DNA from: CAIZQW01 sp964459675
GTDB taxonomy: Bacteria > Verrucomicrobiota > Kiritimatiellia > RFP12 > UBA1067
Length of the DNA: 31,636 nt
Assembly: GCA_964459675.1 (NCBI GenBank)
Contig: CAYWNP010000015.1
Location: forward strand, 1 to 31,636
Direction of reading: 5' to 3'
In this document: in pieces, positions 7,916 through 16,654 of the stretch
Layout of the letters: each line of letters begins with the position of its first letter
Position numbering within the stretch: position 1 is the first letter of the stretch
Position numbers and translations under genes: made by a program
Notes under the pieces: generated by a model
Databases searched by the model: none
What the model saw: the letters and a program-made list of their open reading frames with translations, nothing else
What the model was told of the DNA's origin: nothing

Positions 7916-9690
7916 TTATACTGATTTTGAGTCGCCAACGGAATACAAAACTTTTGCTGTGTCGCCATCCACAATACAGAAGGACTCCGGATGCCGATGC
8001 AGCTCAGACTTGAAGGTCAACCGACCTGTGTAGCGCCGTTGGAGCTCCACCAAAAAGGCCTCATCTTCTTTGCGCAGACGATCCAGAACACTGGGAGCAA
8101 CAATGACCTGAAGATTCACGTCACGTCCTTCTTGCGAACCCTTCCGCATCACCGCGCCAATTTGCCGTTGAATATCCGCACTCAACGCCAGTGGAGACTT
8201 CACGCTACCATGTCCCTTACAGTAAGGACAATCCGAGTACATCTTCGACAAAAGGCTCTCCTCTTGGCGCTGGCGAGTCATCTCCATCAGCCCAAGCTCT
8301 GAGATTTGCAACACATTTGTGCGTGCGCGATCACGCCTCAACGCCTGCTTCATGGCTTTGTAAACCGTGTTCTGGTGTTTCCGTGACTTCATGTCAATCA
8401 AGTCAAGCACGACCAAACCACCAATATTTCGCAGTCTCAATTGACGGGCGACCTCTTCAACAGCCTCCAAATTCACCTCGAGGATGGCATCTTCCTGTGA
8501 ACCCTTTCCGCGGTGACGTCCGGTGTTGACGTCAATCGAGATCAGNNNNNNNNNNNNNNNNNNNNNNNNNNNNNNNNNNNNNNNNNNNNNNNNNNNNNNN
8601 NNNNNNNNNNNNNNNNNNNNNNNNNNNNNNNNNNNNNNNNNNNNNCTTCCTGTGAACCCTTTCCGCGGTGACGTCCGGTGTTGACGTCAATCGAGATCAG
8701 GGCTTCCGTCTCTTCAATGACCAGATAGGCGCCTGACTTCAGATTAACTTTACGACGATAGGTCTCCTCAATCTGCCGTTCCACGCCATAATGCTCAAAA
8801 ATCGCCAAGTGGCCATCATAGTGACGAATCATGCCCTTGGCACGACGCGAGATACGCCCTGCTACATTTCGAATGCGATTATAAGAATCCAAATCATCAA
8901 TGGTCACACAATCAATTTCTTCGGTTAACCAATCACGAACGACTCGCTCAACCAGGTCTGGCTCTTGGTAGACGCACGCCGGCGAAGGCAACTTCTTGAT
9001 GTTCTCTTGCAGTTCATTCCAAGACTCCATCAGGTTTCGCAAGTCACGAACAAAGGAACGCTGATTCGCATTCGAACCCACGGTACGAACAATCAATCCC
9101 GCATCGTCTGGAAGCGGCATCCGATCAAGAATTTTTTTCAAGCGCTGACGCTCTTTCGCATCGCCGATTTTACGGGAGACTCCCCGCAGATGGGTCCCTG
9201 GCATCATGACCAAATACCGCCCTGGCAGACTGAGATTGGCTGTCACACGGGGGCCTTTGGTGCTAATCGGACCCTTGGTCACCTGAACCACAATCTCGGT
9301 TCCCGGAGGAAAGCGCTTGTTGATCTCTTCGTTAGAAACGCGCTTCCGGCGAGAGGGACGAGCATTTTCATCATCCTCATCTAAACGACTGTCATCATCG
9401 GGGATCATATCCCAATAATGAAGAAACGCATTCTTTTTCAAGCCAATATCCACAAAGGCGGCTTGCAGATCATGTTCCAAGTTCTGGATACGACCTTTAA
9501 AAATACTCCCAACCAAACGATCTTCCGCTGGATGTTCCACTAAGAACTCTTCGACACGGCCGTTTTCGACCACGGCGACGCGCGTCTCTAGCTTCTCAGC
9601 ATTGACAATGATCTCGCGCTTCGGTCCAGTCCGCTTGATCCATCCAATCATCTTTTTGATCCCTTCTGTCAAGGGTTTTAACATGTTCAT
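7916..9690 (-). CDS. rng: ribonuclease E/G (interrupted by an assembly gap)
   Basis: This endoribonuclease processes rRNA and decays mRNA. It has an N-terminal RNase H-like half, an S1 RNA-binding domain (about residues 50-165, with an acidic insert DDDSRLDEDDENARPSRRKR), and the DNase I-like catalytic core. Catalytic Asp335 (SIDVNTG) and Asp378 (DLIDM) keep the 43-residue spacing of E. coli RNase E Asp303/Asp346. The zinc-link motif CPYCKGHG is at 436-443. The gap at 8546-8645 has the same 55-bp duplication as in lptD; collapsing it yields a continuous 539-residue protein. That length matches RNase G or the RNase E catalytic half, with no long scaffold tail. The start has AAGGAG upstream. 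It sits between rodA (38-bp gap) and lptD (11-bp gap). Confidence 0.94.
8491..8700. repeat. 55-bp duplicated contig ends around the 100-N gap in rng
   Basis: Positions 8491-8545 and 8646-8700 are identical over 55 bp and flank 100 N (8546-8645). As at the lptD gap, removing 155 bp restores the rng reading frame through the SIDVNTG catalytic motif. The equal 55-bp length at both gaps points to the assembler rather than to biology. Confidence 0.9.
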
Positions 9691-9728
9691 TCTTCTCTCC
9701 TTTTTTTTCGGCTTGAAGACTCAAGCCT

Positions 9729-10913
9729 CTACGAAAAACGTGTCTCTTCTTCCCGCCCATACATAGAAACACTTTGCACCATGCCTAAACCAACCATCAT
9801 GGTCAGCATAAACGTTCGGCCATAACTGATAAACGGCAAGGGCAGTCCCGTGATCGGCATCAGTCCGATTGTCATGGCGATATTGATGAATATATGACTA
9901 AACATCACGGTCACCACGCCCACACAGAGAATCCGCCCCCCATCATCCCGACATCGAAAAGCTACCCAAAGTCCTGTCCATGTCAGGAAAAGGAATAAGA
10001 GTAGCACAATCACTGTTCCAGCAAAGCCAGCCTCTTCAGCCAGCACTGCAAAAATAAAATCATTGGAGGAGACCGAGGGTGGCAAATAGCCGAGCATATA
10101 ATGCTCCCCCTTTAAATACCCTTTGCCCCAGGCGCCCCCTGAACCTACGGCGATCTCAGACTGCCGTCGATTATAGCCGCTGCCATGCAGATCCTTATCT
10201 GGAAACATAAAGACTTGCAAGCGCTTAATCTGATGCTCGCGCAAACAGGTCATTTTGATCACGGTCTCGCGGCGTTCTTTGGTCAGGGGGACCGTCTCTG
10301 TATAATAAACCGTTCCCATGATTAACCCCGCCACCGTCACCCCGGCAAGAGTCGAACCCCACAAGAGTTTAGGAGCCACATTTGCGGCAAACATCATCAT
10401 AAACACCGTGGGAACAAGAACCATTGCTGTACCTAAATCAGGCTGCAACAGGATTAAGATGCCAGGCACGCCGACCAGCAGTGCCGTCTGGAGAAACAGA
10501 CCGACCCCACGCTGCACTTTTCTCTGGCTATAGAGCCAGGCTAAGATCATGACGACGCCGAGCTTGGCGGGTTCAGAGGGTTGAATACCAAATAGCCAAC
10601 GCTTCGCGCCCATCTGGGGGGGATCGCCAGCAATGGGCACAAGAATCAAGAGAATCAATACCCCCGCATAGATGAACCAACTCAACGCGAGTAACCTCCG
10701 GTAGTTGATAAAGGCCACAACAAAATAGATCCCAAGGCCAAATACGCCAGCCCAAGCATGACGCAGATACAGCTGTTTTAATTCAGCGTCCTCTCGCACG
10801 GAGCAGGAGCTGTAAATATAGAGAATGCCGATAAAAATGAGACACAACATGCTCACCAACATCAAAGGATTAAAGAGTCGGAACCGCGCCAACAGGTCAT
10901 TTTTCTTAAACAT
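9729..10913 (-). CDS. rodA: SEDS peptidoglycan glycosyltransferase RodA
   Basis: This 394-residue polytopic protein (about ten membrane helices) polymerises lipid II into glycan strands during cell elongation, working with PBP2. Signature segments are GAKRWLFGIQPSEPAKLG, LILLQPDLGTA, the SSNDFIFAVLAEEAGF loop with the family-conserved acidic residue, and GLPLPFISYGRTFML. An AGGAGG lies 8 nt ahead of the ATG inside the last codons of mrdA, and the gene starts 1 bp after the mrdA stop, so the two are translationally linked. Position in the mre run argues for RodA rather than FtsW. A long periplasmic loop follows YYTETVPL (about residue 205). Confidence 0.95.
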   Translation of the reverse strand: MFKKNDLLARFRLFNPLMLVSMLCLIFIGILYIYSSCSVREDAELKQLYLRHAWAGVFGLGIYFVVAFINYRRLLALSWFIYAGVLILLILVPIAGDPPQMGAKRWLFGIQPSEPAKLGVVMILAWLYSQRKVQRGVGLFLQTALLVGVPGILILLQPDLGTAMVLVPTVFMMMFAANVAPKLLWGSTLAGVTVAGLIMGTVYYTETVPLTKERRETVIKMTCLREHQIKRLQVFMFPDKDLHGSGYNRRQSEIAVGSGGAWGKGYLKGEHYMLGYLPPSVSSNDFIFAVLAEEAGFAGTVIVLLLFLFLTWTGLWVAFRCRDDGGRILCVGVVTVMFSHIFINIAMTIGLMPITGLPLPFISYGRTFMLTMMVGLGMVQSVSMYGREEETRFS

Positions 10914-10914
10914 G

Positions 10915-12738
10915 TTAGTCGCCTCCTGTCACGCTTAGCGCTTCAACACGTGTCGGCGGCTCGTTTGTGCTTTCGCCAAAAATAGAGACCAGGACTTCCC
11001 TCGCCAAGGGTGCGACGGTCTTGCCGCCCGATTCACCATCTTCAACCAGAATGACCAGAGCAACAGTCGGAGCATCAGAGGGCGCATACGCAAGAAACCA
11101 CGTGTTTTTATGGCGAACACCCTTGATATCTATTTCGGCTGTACCTGTCTTTCCACTCACCTGCGTACCACAAAGCTGAACACGGCGTCCTGTCCCTTGC
11201 TGCACCACATCCCGCATCCCCCCCTTCACGATTGTTAAAGCCTCCTCCGACCAATTCATGCTGCGGAGAGGCTCTGGCGGATTATCTTTCTTAACAAGAT
11301 GGGGTTTGTAGACTTTGCCACCGTTGGCGATTGTTGCAGCAAGAACCGCCATCTGTAAAGGCGTCGCCAACAGCAAACCCTGCCCAATCGCCATCTGACA
11401 GGTATCGCCTGGCCGCCACTTCTCACCCAGCCGGTCAAGTTTCCATTCTGAATCGGGGAGCAATCCTGAGCTTTCCCCGGGGAGATCAATCCCTGTCTTC
11501 TGCCCAAAGCCCAGAGTCTTGGCCTGTGCGATGAGAGCTGCAGGGCCCGTTTGATAACCTAGATTGCAAAAGTAACTGTTGCACGATTGCTCAATAGCCC
11601 TTCTCAAGGCGATATCGTGATGGCCGTAAGTGTCCCAACAGCGCAGGCGCATCGTTCCCAGCTCAAACGTACCTGTACAATGATGAATAGCGTTAGGATT
11701 AAAGTTTGTCTGACTAAATGCCGCAAAGGCCGTCACCGGCTTAAAGATACTTCCTGGCGCATACCGGCCCTGAATCGCTCGATTCAGCAACGGATGAGCA
11801 TCATCCGTCAACAAGCGATTCCAAGCTCCTTCACGAATCAAGGGAATAAACTCATTCGGATTAAAGGTCGGTGCGCTCGCCATTGCCAAGATCTCGCCAT
11901 TTCGCGGATCGATAACAACCCCTGCCCCTCGCTTTTCACTCAGCGCATTTTCAAGAACACGCTGAAGGGAGGCGTTTAGAGTCAACTGTAAATCGCGCCC
12001 AGGAACTGCGGGCTCGCCGTCCCAGACATTGTACTTATACCCACGCGCATCCACCCGGATCAACTGTTCGCCAAGTTGTCCTGTCAACCACTCGTTATAC
12101 TTTCCTTCCAGCCCTTGAAGACCATACATCTCCGGCAGATAGAAGTGGGACTTCTCCCCAGGGCGAGATTGGGGTGGACGGTCTCGACGCACATACCCTA
12201 GCAAATGGAACGCCAGCGATTTTTCTGGGTAATAGCGTTCCGGTTGCACATAAATATCAACGCCGGGAAACTGTTCCGCGCGCTCGGCCCAACGTGCAAG
12301 CGTCACGGCATCCACATCTTTCCATGCGATCAACGGCATGGGAAGACTCTTGATCACATGGTTGGAGATTGCGGTATAGGAGAGTTCGCGCGGAATGCCC
12401 AGCACTGAGGCGAGTTTGTCCACGTTCTCATTCACTGCATTAATCGTATTCAGCCATTTTCCGCGTTTGCGCAACTCTTCAACATAGTAGGCAATGCAAT
12501 AACTGGCACGATTTTCAGCAAGGCAGACCCCGTTGCGGTCCAGGATCCTCCCTCGAGCCCCAGGCACTTGAACCCGACGGATACTCTGGCGGGCTTGATC
12601 GCTTGAAAAGGAAGAAGATTGCACCACCTGCACCGAGTAGAGTGCATGTGCCAAATAGAGGAGAGCCAGGCCGAATAAAAGCGCAATAAGCGCAATACGC
12701 CAGCTGTCCGTCAACTTCTGTCCATCATAAGATTCCAT
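10915..12738 (-). CDS. mrdA: penicillin-binding protein 2 (elongation transpeptidase)
   Basis: This class B PBP cross-links side-wall peptidoglycan. One membrane anchor lies at about residues 13-36, followed by the pedestal domain with the RGRILDRNG motif (62-70). The transpeptidase domain has SIFK with nucleophile Ser330 and Lys333, SCN (385-387) and KTG (530-532). The 607 residues match the PBP2 family (about 600-640). Its ATG overlaps the end of mreD by 14 bp and its stop is 1 bp from rodA, giving the classic mreBCD-mrdA-rodA order of the rod complex. Nothing is missing from the active site. Confidence 0.95.
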   Translation of the reverse strand: MESYDGQKLTDSWRIALIALLFGLALLYLAHALYSVQVVQSSSFSSDQARQSIRRVQVPGARGRILDRNGVCLAENRASYCIAYYVEELRKRGKWLNTINAVNENVDKLASVLGIPRELSYTAISNHVIKSLPMPLIAWKDVDAVTLARWAERAEQFPGVDIYVQPERYYPEKSLAFHLLGYVRRDRPPQSRPGEKSHFYLPEMYGLQGLEGKYNEWLTGQLGEQLIRVDARGYKYNVWDGEPAVPGRDLQLTLNASLQRVLENALSEKRGAGVVIDPRNGEILAMASAPTFNPNEFIPLIREGAWNRLLTDDAHPLLNRAIQGRYAPGSIFKPVTAFAAFSQTNFNPNAIHHCTGTFELGTMRLRCWDTYGHHDIALRRAIEQSCNSYFCNLGYQTGPAALIAQAKTLGFGQKTGIDLPGESSGLLPDSEWKLDRLGEKWRPGDTCQMAIGQGLLLATPLQMAVLAATIANGGKVYKPHLVKKDNPPEPLRSMNWSEEALTIVKGGMRDVVQQGTGRRVQLCGTQVSGKTGTAEIDIKGVRHKNTWFLAYAPSDAPTVALVILVEDGESGGKTVAPLAREVLVSIFGESTNEPPTRVEALSVTGGD

Positions 12739-13261
12739 TCAGCCCTTCGACCTCTGTCGTCCGACGATCATCAACACCTTTAAAACGTTCGAGCCAGCCA
12801 CACAGCAAAAACATCGAAACCCCGACGGCCATGCCCATGACTGCGGCGGCGACGGCCAACTGAAGCATATTCCATGAGAAAACCGAAATGCCTGCCTTGT
12901 GAAGCCAACCACAAATCCAGACCTGCTGAAGCACACTAATCACTGAAACCCAGAAAACCCCATGAAGAACCGTGGTCTCCGTAAAGATCCTCTTCATGAG
13001 GAGCAAGAGTGGATAAACCAGAAAAAGAAAAATGACGGTACAGCCATGGGGGAGTCGTCCCAACGCATCGGTCAACATGCCCGCCCAGAGAAGAATCACG
13101 AAACTCATGAGCCTTGGCTTCTCCAGAACATAATAGATCGCCACCCCGGTCAAAAAGAACCCTTTGACGGGCAACCGCGCCGTGACAGGGATCATCTCTT
13201 GAAGAACTGCAGCGAGTAGAAGCGCTACAAAGCTGAGAATGAGAGACATATTAAGGCGCAT
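12725..13261 (-). CDS. mreD: rod shape-determining membrane protein MreD
   Basis: I place the start at the ATG at 13261 (MRLNMSLIL) because GGGAGG sits 6 nt ahead of it. The longer open frame to 13315 runs deep into mreC. The 178-residue product has five or six hydrophobic helices, the small polytopic pattern of MreD, including the LLWAGMLTDALGRLPHG segment resembling the conserved G..D.....P.G of the family. It links MreC and PBP2 to the membrane in the elongasome. It overlaps mreC by 11 bp and mrdA by 14 bp. The assignment relies on position plus membrane profile, because MreD is poorly conserved in sequence. Confidence 0.88.
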   Translation of the reverse strand: MRLNMSLILSFVALLLAAVLQEMIPVTARLPVKGFFLTGVAIYYVLEKPRLMSFVILLWAGMLTDALGRLPHGCTVIFLFLVYPLLLLMKRIFTETTVLHGVFWVSVISVLQQVWICGWLHKAGISVFSWNMLQLAVAAAVMGMAVGVSMFLLCGWLERFKGVDDRRTTEVEGLNGIL

Positions 13262-14105
13262 GTTTATCCTCCCGGATCGAGAGAACAAAGACATCGTAGA
13301 GTGACGCCATATCAACCGCTGGCATAATCTCCGCTTCGCGCGACAGGCGTTGCGGCTCCATCATGCTCGAGAGCACATAGCCCACTGTGAGCCCCTTTGG
13401 AAAGGTATTACCAAGCCCCGACGTCACCACACGCGTACGCGGTGCAGGCTCAAATTCGCGCGCCATATACCTGAGGCGCAAGGGTTCAACAACATAGAGC
13501 AAGGTCAATTTCGGGTCCCCCCCTGGTCGGACACCGCCACCATACAGAATCCCTCTAATCACCCCGGTACCCTCCTCTGAGGATAAATCGAGCTCACAGG
13601 CTACGCGACTATTCGGGTCCGTGATCAACATCACATCACTCGTGTGGAGTGTGACGTCGGAGATGCGTCCAACAACGCCTTCGGGAACCATGATGAGGTC
13701 GCCCTTCCTGATGCCATGAACCGATCCCTTGCCAAGGCGGAGCGTCTGCCAAATAGCAACCGTCCCCCCCCGTGAAATGACAGGGGCCGCCTGCCAGCGG
13801 CACGATACAGGGGGGGTATACTCCAGAAGTGCGCGCTGGTGTTTAACCAAGGTTTCGCGGGTTTCCGCCTCAGTGAACATCACTTGGAGACGGGCCAACT
13901 CGCGCTCTTGTTTTGCACAGCGAGCGGCATAATCGACGCGCGTAAGGGCTGCGCGGACAGAGAGACCGATGGTTTGATCAAACCAGCGAGTGGCATTAGA
14001 AAAGGGGTAAATCGTCTCGCTCGCAAACGCGGTTACACTGTGACGTAGGAAGAGAAAGACTCCCAGCGAGATAACCAACAAAAAGATCCAAACTTTAGAC
14101 TTCAC
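13251..14105 (-). CDS. mreC: rod shape-determining protein MreC
   Basis: The protein has one N-terminal membrane helix (VWIFLLVISLGVFLFL), a coiled-coil segment (about residues 60-95, RCAKQERELARLQVMFTEAETRE) and a periplasmic beta-domain with RLGKGSVHGIRKGDLIM, VVGRISDVTLHTSDVMLITD, TSGLGNTFPKGLTVGYV, all characteristic of MreC. MreC activates PBP2/RodA. The frame is open to a GTG at 14120, but that start has no Shine-Dalgarno and lies in a hairpin. The GTG at 14105 has GGAG 9 nt ahead, so I prefer it (284 residues). An 8-G tract (13764-13771, C on plus) lies in the coding region and is in frame. The start is 66 bp from mreB and the end overlaps mreD. Confidence 0.93.
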   Translation of the reverse strand: MKSKVWIFLLVISLGVFLFLRHSVTAFASETIYPFSNATRWFDQTIGLSVRAALTRVDYAARCAKQERELARLQVMFTEAETRETLVKHQRALLEYTPPVSCRWQAAPVISRGGTVAIWQTLRLGKGSVHGIRKGDLIMVPEGVVGRISDVTLHTSDVMLITDPNSRVACELDLSSEEGTGVIRGILYGGGVRPGGDPKLTLLYVVEPLRLRYMAREFEPAPRTRVVTSGLGNTFPKGLTVGYVLSSMMEPQRLSREAEIMPAVDMASLYDVFVLSIREDKHAP

Positions 14106-14118
14106 CCGGACACGCTCC

Positions 14119-14134
14119 ACCGTTTATTAACGGT
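14119..14134 (-). other. hairpin between mreB and mreC
   Basis: ACCGTT and AACGGT form a perfect 6-bp stem with a 4-nt loop just ahead of the mreC start. There is no T-run after it, so it is more likely an mRNA processing or stability element, or a translation-start structure, than a terminator. Confidence 0.35.
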
Positions 14135-14171
14135 TTACGACCGGAGCTTTTTCCGCAGAAATATCACGCGT

Positions 14172-15194
14172 TTACCTACCAAGTTTTGACTTGGCGATAA
14201 AATTCAACTCGTTCAGCACTACGCCCGTTCCCTCCGCGACCGCACTCAAGGGGTCGTCAGCGAGAGTCACAGGCAATCCCGTCTGTGAAGCAATCAGCTT
14301 GTCAAGACCACGAAGCAAGGAACCGCCTCCCGCGAGAACCATTCCGCGATCAACGAGGTCGGCTGCTAATTCGGGTGGGCATTTCTCAAGCGTAATGCGC
14401 ACCGCATCCACAATAGCCGAAACGGGCTCCTGCAAGGCATCCCGTATCTCCTCTGAAGTCACAGTCAAGGTCTTGGGTAAACCAGCCACAAGATCGCGGC
14501 CTTTAACCTCTAACGTACGTTCCTCACCTAAAGGATAGGCTGAACCGATGGTGATTTTAATCTCCTCTGCGGTTCGCTCTCCGATCATCAGGTTGTAAAC
14601 TCTTCGCATGTACTGGATGATACATTCATCCATGGCGTCTCCACCCACACGGACACTCCGCGCGTACACGATTCCGGCCAGCGAAATTAGTGCGACCTCA
14701 CATGTGCCACCACCAATATCAACAATCATATTACCGGCTGGTTCAGATACAGGCAAGCCGACACCGATGGCTGCTGCCATCGGCTCTTCAATGAGGAAAA
14801 CCTCGCGCGCACCCGCATGCCGTGCTGATTCTTGCACAGCGCGTTTCTCAACTTCCGTGATATCACTCGGAACGGCCACGATCACGCGTGGCCCGAACAA
14901 CTTCCTCACATGCACCTTTCGGATGAAGTGACGAATCATCGCTTCCGTAATATCGAAATCGGCAATCACGCCAGACTTCATCGGTCGAATCGCGACAATG
15001 TTCCCTGGTGTGCGTCCCAACATCCTTTTGGCCTCTTCGCCGACAGCCAGAATACGTCGGGTGCCCTCTTGGATTGCGACCACAGAGGGCTCTCGGATCA
15101 CAATACCGCGATCCTTTACATAAACCAGAGTGTTAGCGGTACCGAGATCCATCCCGATATCGCTTGAAAACAAGGATAAAAACTTCTCAAACAT
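14172..15194 (-). CDS. mreB: actin-like rod shape protein MreB
   Basis: This 340-residue actin homologue forms membrane-associated filaments that orient the elongasome. Phosphate-1 loop IGMDLGTANTLVYV, connect/phosphate-2 segment NMIVDIGGGTCEVALISL and the adenosine motif MVLAGGGSLLRGLD are present, as is the N-terminal FEKFLSLFSSD, which resembles the membrane-binding amphipathic end. GGAAG lies ahead of the ATG. It is the first gene of the 14-kb run, with a promoter about 70 bp upstream. Confidence 0.97.
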   Translation of the reverse strand: MFEKFLSLFSSDIGMDLGTANTLVYVKDRGIVIREPSVVAIQEGTRRILAVGEEAKRMLGRTPGNIVAIRPMKSGVIADFDITEAMIRHFIRKVHVRKLFGPRVIVAVPSDITEVEKRAVQESARHAGAREVFLIEEPMAAAIGVGLPVSEPAGNMIVDIGGGTCEVALISLAGIVYARSVRVGGDAMDECIIQYMRRVYNLMIGERTAEEIKITIGSAYPLGEERTLEVKGRDLVAGLPKTLTVTSEEIRDALQEPVSAIVDAVRITLEKCPPELAADLVDRGMVLAGGGSLLRGLDKLIASQTGLPVTLADDPLSAVAEGTGVVLNELNFIAKSKLGR

Positions 15195-15256
15195 TGTTCG
15201 TTCTTCCCGTTAAGATAACGCCTAAAACCACACTAAACTAGTGCAGAATGTTTAGT

Positions 15257-15285
15257 ATTTTGTCCTATTTCATTGAAAGGGTCAA
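15257..15285 (-). promoter_or_regulatory. promoter of the mreB operon
   Basis: On the minus strand TTGACC (15285-15280) and CAAAAT (15262-15257) are 17 bp apart. The -35 hexamer is identical to that of the 6S promoter; the -10 matches TATAAT at four positions. Transcription would begin near 15250, giving a leader of about 55 nt. A small inverted repeat CACTAaacTAGTG (15231-15243) lies at the start of that leader. Confidence 0.5.
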
Positions 15286-15468
15286 GCTGAAACCACACAT
15301 CAGGACTATTTTTTTTCATTTTCGACCCCTTTTCAGGGACCCATTCTTTTTCTAAACCGCCTCCTATTTCCCTTGATTCGCTAATCCTAAACAGCAATAA
15401 TGAACAACACCTTGGGTTGATTGGCAACAAAGGCGAACGAACCGCTATTCGGAGGAAACGAAAGACCT

Positions 15469-15729
15469 ATGAATGAAGTGAACGAAAAAATACGCTCCAT
15501 CAAGAAGCGGAAACTGATCACCTGGGGAATTAGACAGGTCTTATCCGCCGGGCTTGTTTTTTATATCGTAACGAACTGGCCGGACATGAAATGGCTGATC
15601 CCGGTCTGGCTCCTCGTCGCCGCGGCCTCGCTCGTAGCCTTAATTTTCATGCTTCGGAAACTTGAGGAGAAGATGACGAACGTGGTTACCCAACTGGAAG
15701 AGATTGACGAAGACAATTCGAAACGCTAA
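15469..15729 (+). CDS. small two-helix membrane protein
   Basis: The product has 86 residues (MNEVNEKIRS...): a basic N-terminus, two membrane helices (about residues 22-37 and 42-60) and a charged amphipathic, coiled-coil-like C-terminus rich in Glu. The frame is open to a TTG at 15421, but the ATG at 15469 gives a natural cytoplasmic N-terminus, with GGAGG 13 nt ahead (loose spacing). It diverges from mreB. I do not recognise the family; topology suggests both ends in the cytoplasm and a possible role as an accessory subunit. Confidence 0.6.
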   Translation: MNEVNEKIRSIKKRKLITWGIRQVLSAGLVFYIVTNWPDMKWLIPVWLLVAAASLVALIFMLRKLEEKMTNVVTQLEEIDEDNSKR

Positions 15730-15823
15730 GAGATCACGTTTCCGAATATTCCATCAGTCCATTATTCCGGCCTCCTACTCCCCCAGTGAATTCCGAGTAG
15801 CTCCGGTATCTGCCGGATGTCCA

Positions 15824-16360
15824 CTACATGTCAGCTGGTGGCTGGAAATCTGGTCTTTTCTCCCGCAGAGGCGCTGAGGCGCAGAGGGGATTTTCTTCAA
15901 GGCCGTTCACGTAGCGGGTGATTCCTGTCCTTAAAACAGCCTCGCCGAAGTTCAATAGGTAACCTAGCTTACATCCAGTCAGTTTCAGATAGGTCTGAAC
16001 CTGTTTTTTATGGGCTGGAGCAACATGCTCAACGGACGTCAATTCAAGAATGACCCTATCTTCGACAATCAAGTCCGCCCGGAAGCCCTCATCGAACGTG
16101 ATCCCTTTGTACTCAATCGCAACAGGCACCTGCCGGGCGACCTTCAGACCGCGTCCGGTCAGCTCACTGGCCAACACGGCCTCGTATACAGACTCCAACA
16201 ATCCCGGCCCAAGCTCCCTATGAACCTCTATGGCCGCCTCGATAACCCTTGTACCAATTTTATTTTCTATTATCCTCTGCGCCCCAGCGCCTCTGCGGGA
16301 AATCATTTCATTCGCTTGACCTGACTCTGAAAACAACCGTTCACGATCCTGATCTGCCAT
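15824..16360 (-). CDS. GxxExxY protein (PD-(D/E)XK-like fold)
   Basis: The ATG at 16360 has AGGAAGG 7 nt ahead, giving 178 residues. The core (about 31-150) has the family motif GPGLLESVYE (Gly53, Glu56, Tyr59), then FRADLIVEDRVILEL (Asp96, Glu106), QVQTYLKLTGCKLGYLLNFG and GITRYVNG. This family is found near mobile and repeat DNA and has an uncharacterised nuclease-like fold. The Lys that usually follows the Glu (ELK) is Thr here (ELT, position 108), so catalysis may be lost. Both tails are translated from a repeat: residues ~21-30 (SRRGAGAQRI) from the copy at 16275-16300 and ~159-167 (LCASAPLRE) from the inverted copy at 15861-15886. It is flanked by other repeats, an accessory context. 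Confidence 0.82.
   Translation of the reverse strand: MADQDRERLFSESGQANEMISRRGAGAQRIIENKIGTRVIEAAIEVHRELGPGLLESVYEAVLASELTGRGLKVARQVPVAIEYKGITFDEGFRADLIVEDRVILELTSVEHVAPAHKKQVQTYLKLTGCKLGYLLNFGEAVLRTGITRYVNGLEENPLCASAPLREKRPDFQPPADM
15861..15886 (-). repeat. octamer-array repeat, copy 1 (inverted)
   Basis: A 26-bp unit made of three degenerate CTCWGCGC-type octamers plus GA. It matches the copy at 16275-16300 at 25 of 26 positions in inverted orientation, and the copy at 30530-30555 at 25 of 26. It encodes the C-terminal tail of the GxxExxY protein. Confidence 0.8.
16275..16300 (+). repeat. octamer-array repeat, copy 2
   Basis: Same 26-bp octamer unit as 15861-15886 but on the opposite strand. 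It lies within the 5' coding part of the GxxExxY gene, so the two copies form an inverted pair around the gene's core. Confidence 0.8.
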
Positions 16361-16606
16361 GCGTAACCTTCCTTTCATCTTTTGCCGTCGGTCTTCCTTA
16401 AAAAGACACATGGCAATTGTTTACCCTTCAGGGAGTTAGGAGATTATCATCCGTTCGTAAATGATTAGGACACAGTTGGCCTAATCACGGAAAAAGCCAG
16501 TAAAAGCCACAGAAAATGGCTCTTCGAACAATTTAGTGGGTAATAATGGCTCTTCGTATTTTTTCATGGTAGCAAATGATGGACTATTACAACGAGTCGT
16601 TTTAAC

Positions 16607-16631
16607 CACAGAGATCTCAGAGGCACAGAGG
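16607..16631 (+). repeat. CACAGAG-type octamer array, left arm
   Basis: CACAGAGA, a 9-nt TCTCAGAGG and CACAGAGG follow one another after TTAAC. The inverted counterpart is at 16853-16911, with the REP-like element between the two. Confidence 0.6.
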
Positions 16632-16654
16632 AGAATGGGTAAAGCTGGATTATT

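Noticed and set aside
5464..9690. lptD and rng as frameshifted or split genes
   Set aside because: Both breaks coincide with 100-N gaps flanked by identical 55-bp ends, and both frames close when the overlap is removed.
13261..13315. Longer N-terminus for MreD
   Set aside because: The extension lies inside mreC, and the ATG at 13261 has an excellent GGGAGG at 6-nt spacing.
15730..15823. tRNA or small RNA after the two-helix protein
   Set aside because: A short CCGG-type hairpin can be drawn, but no cloverleaf, promoter or terminator is seen.
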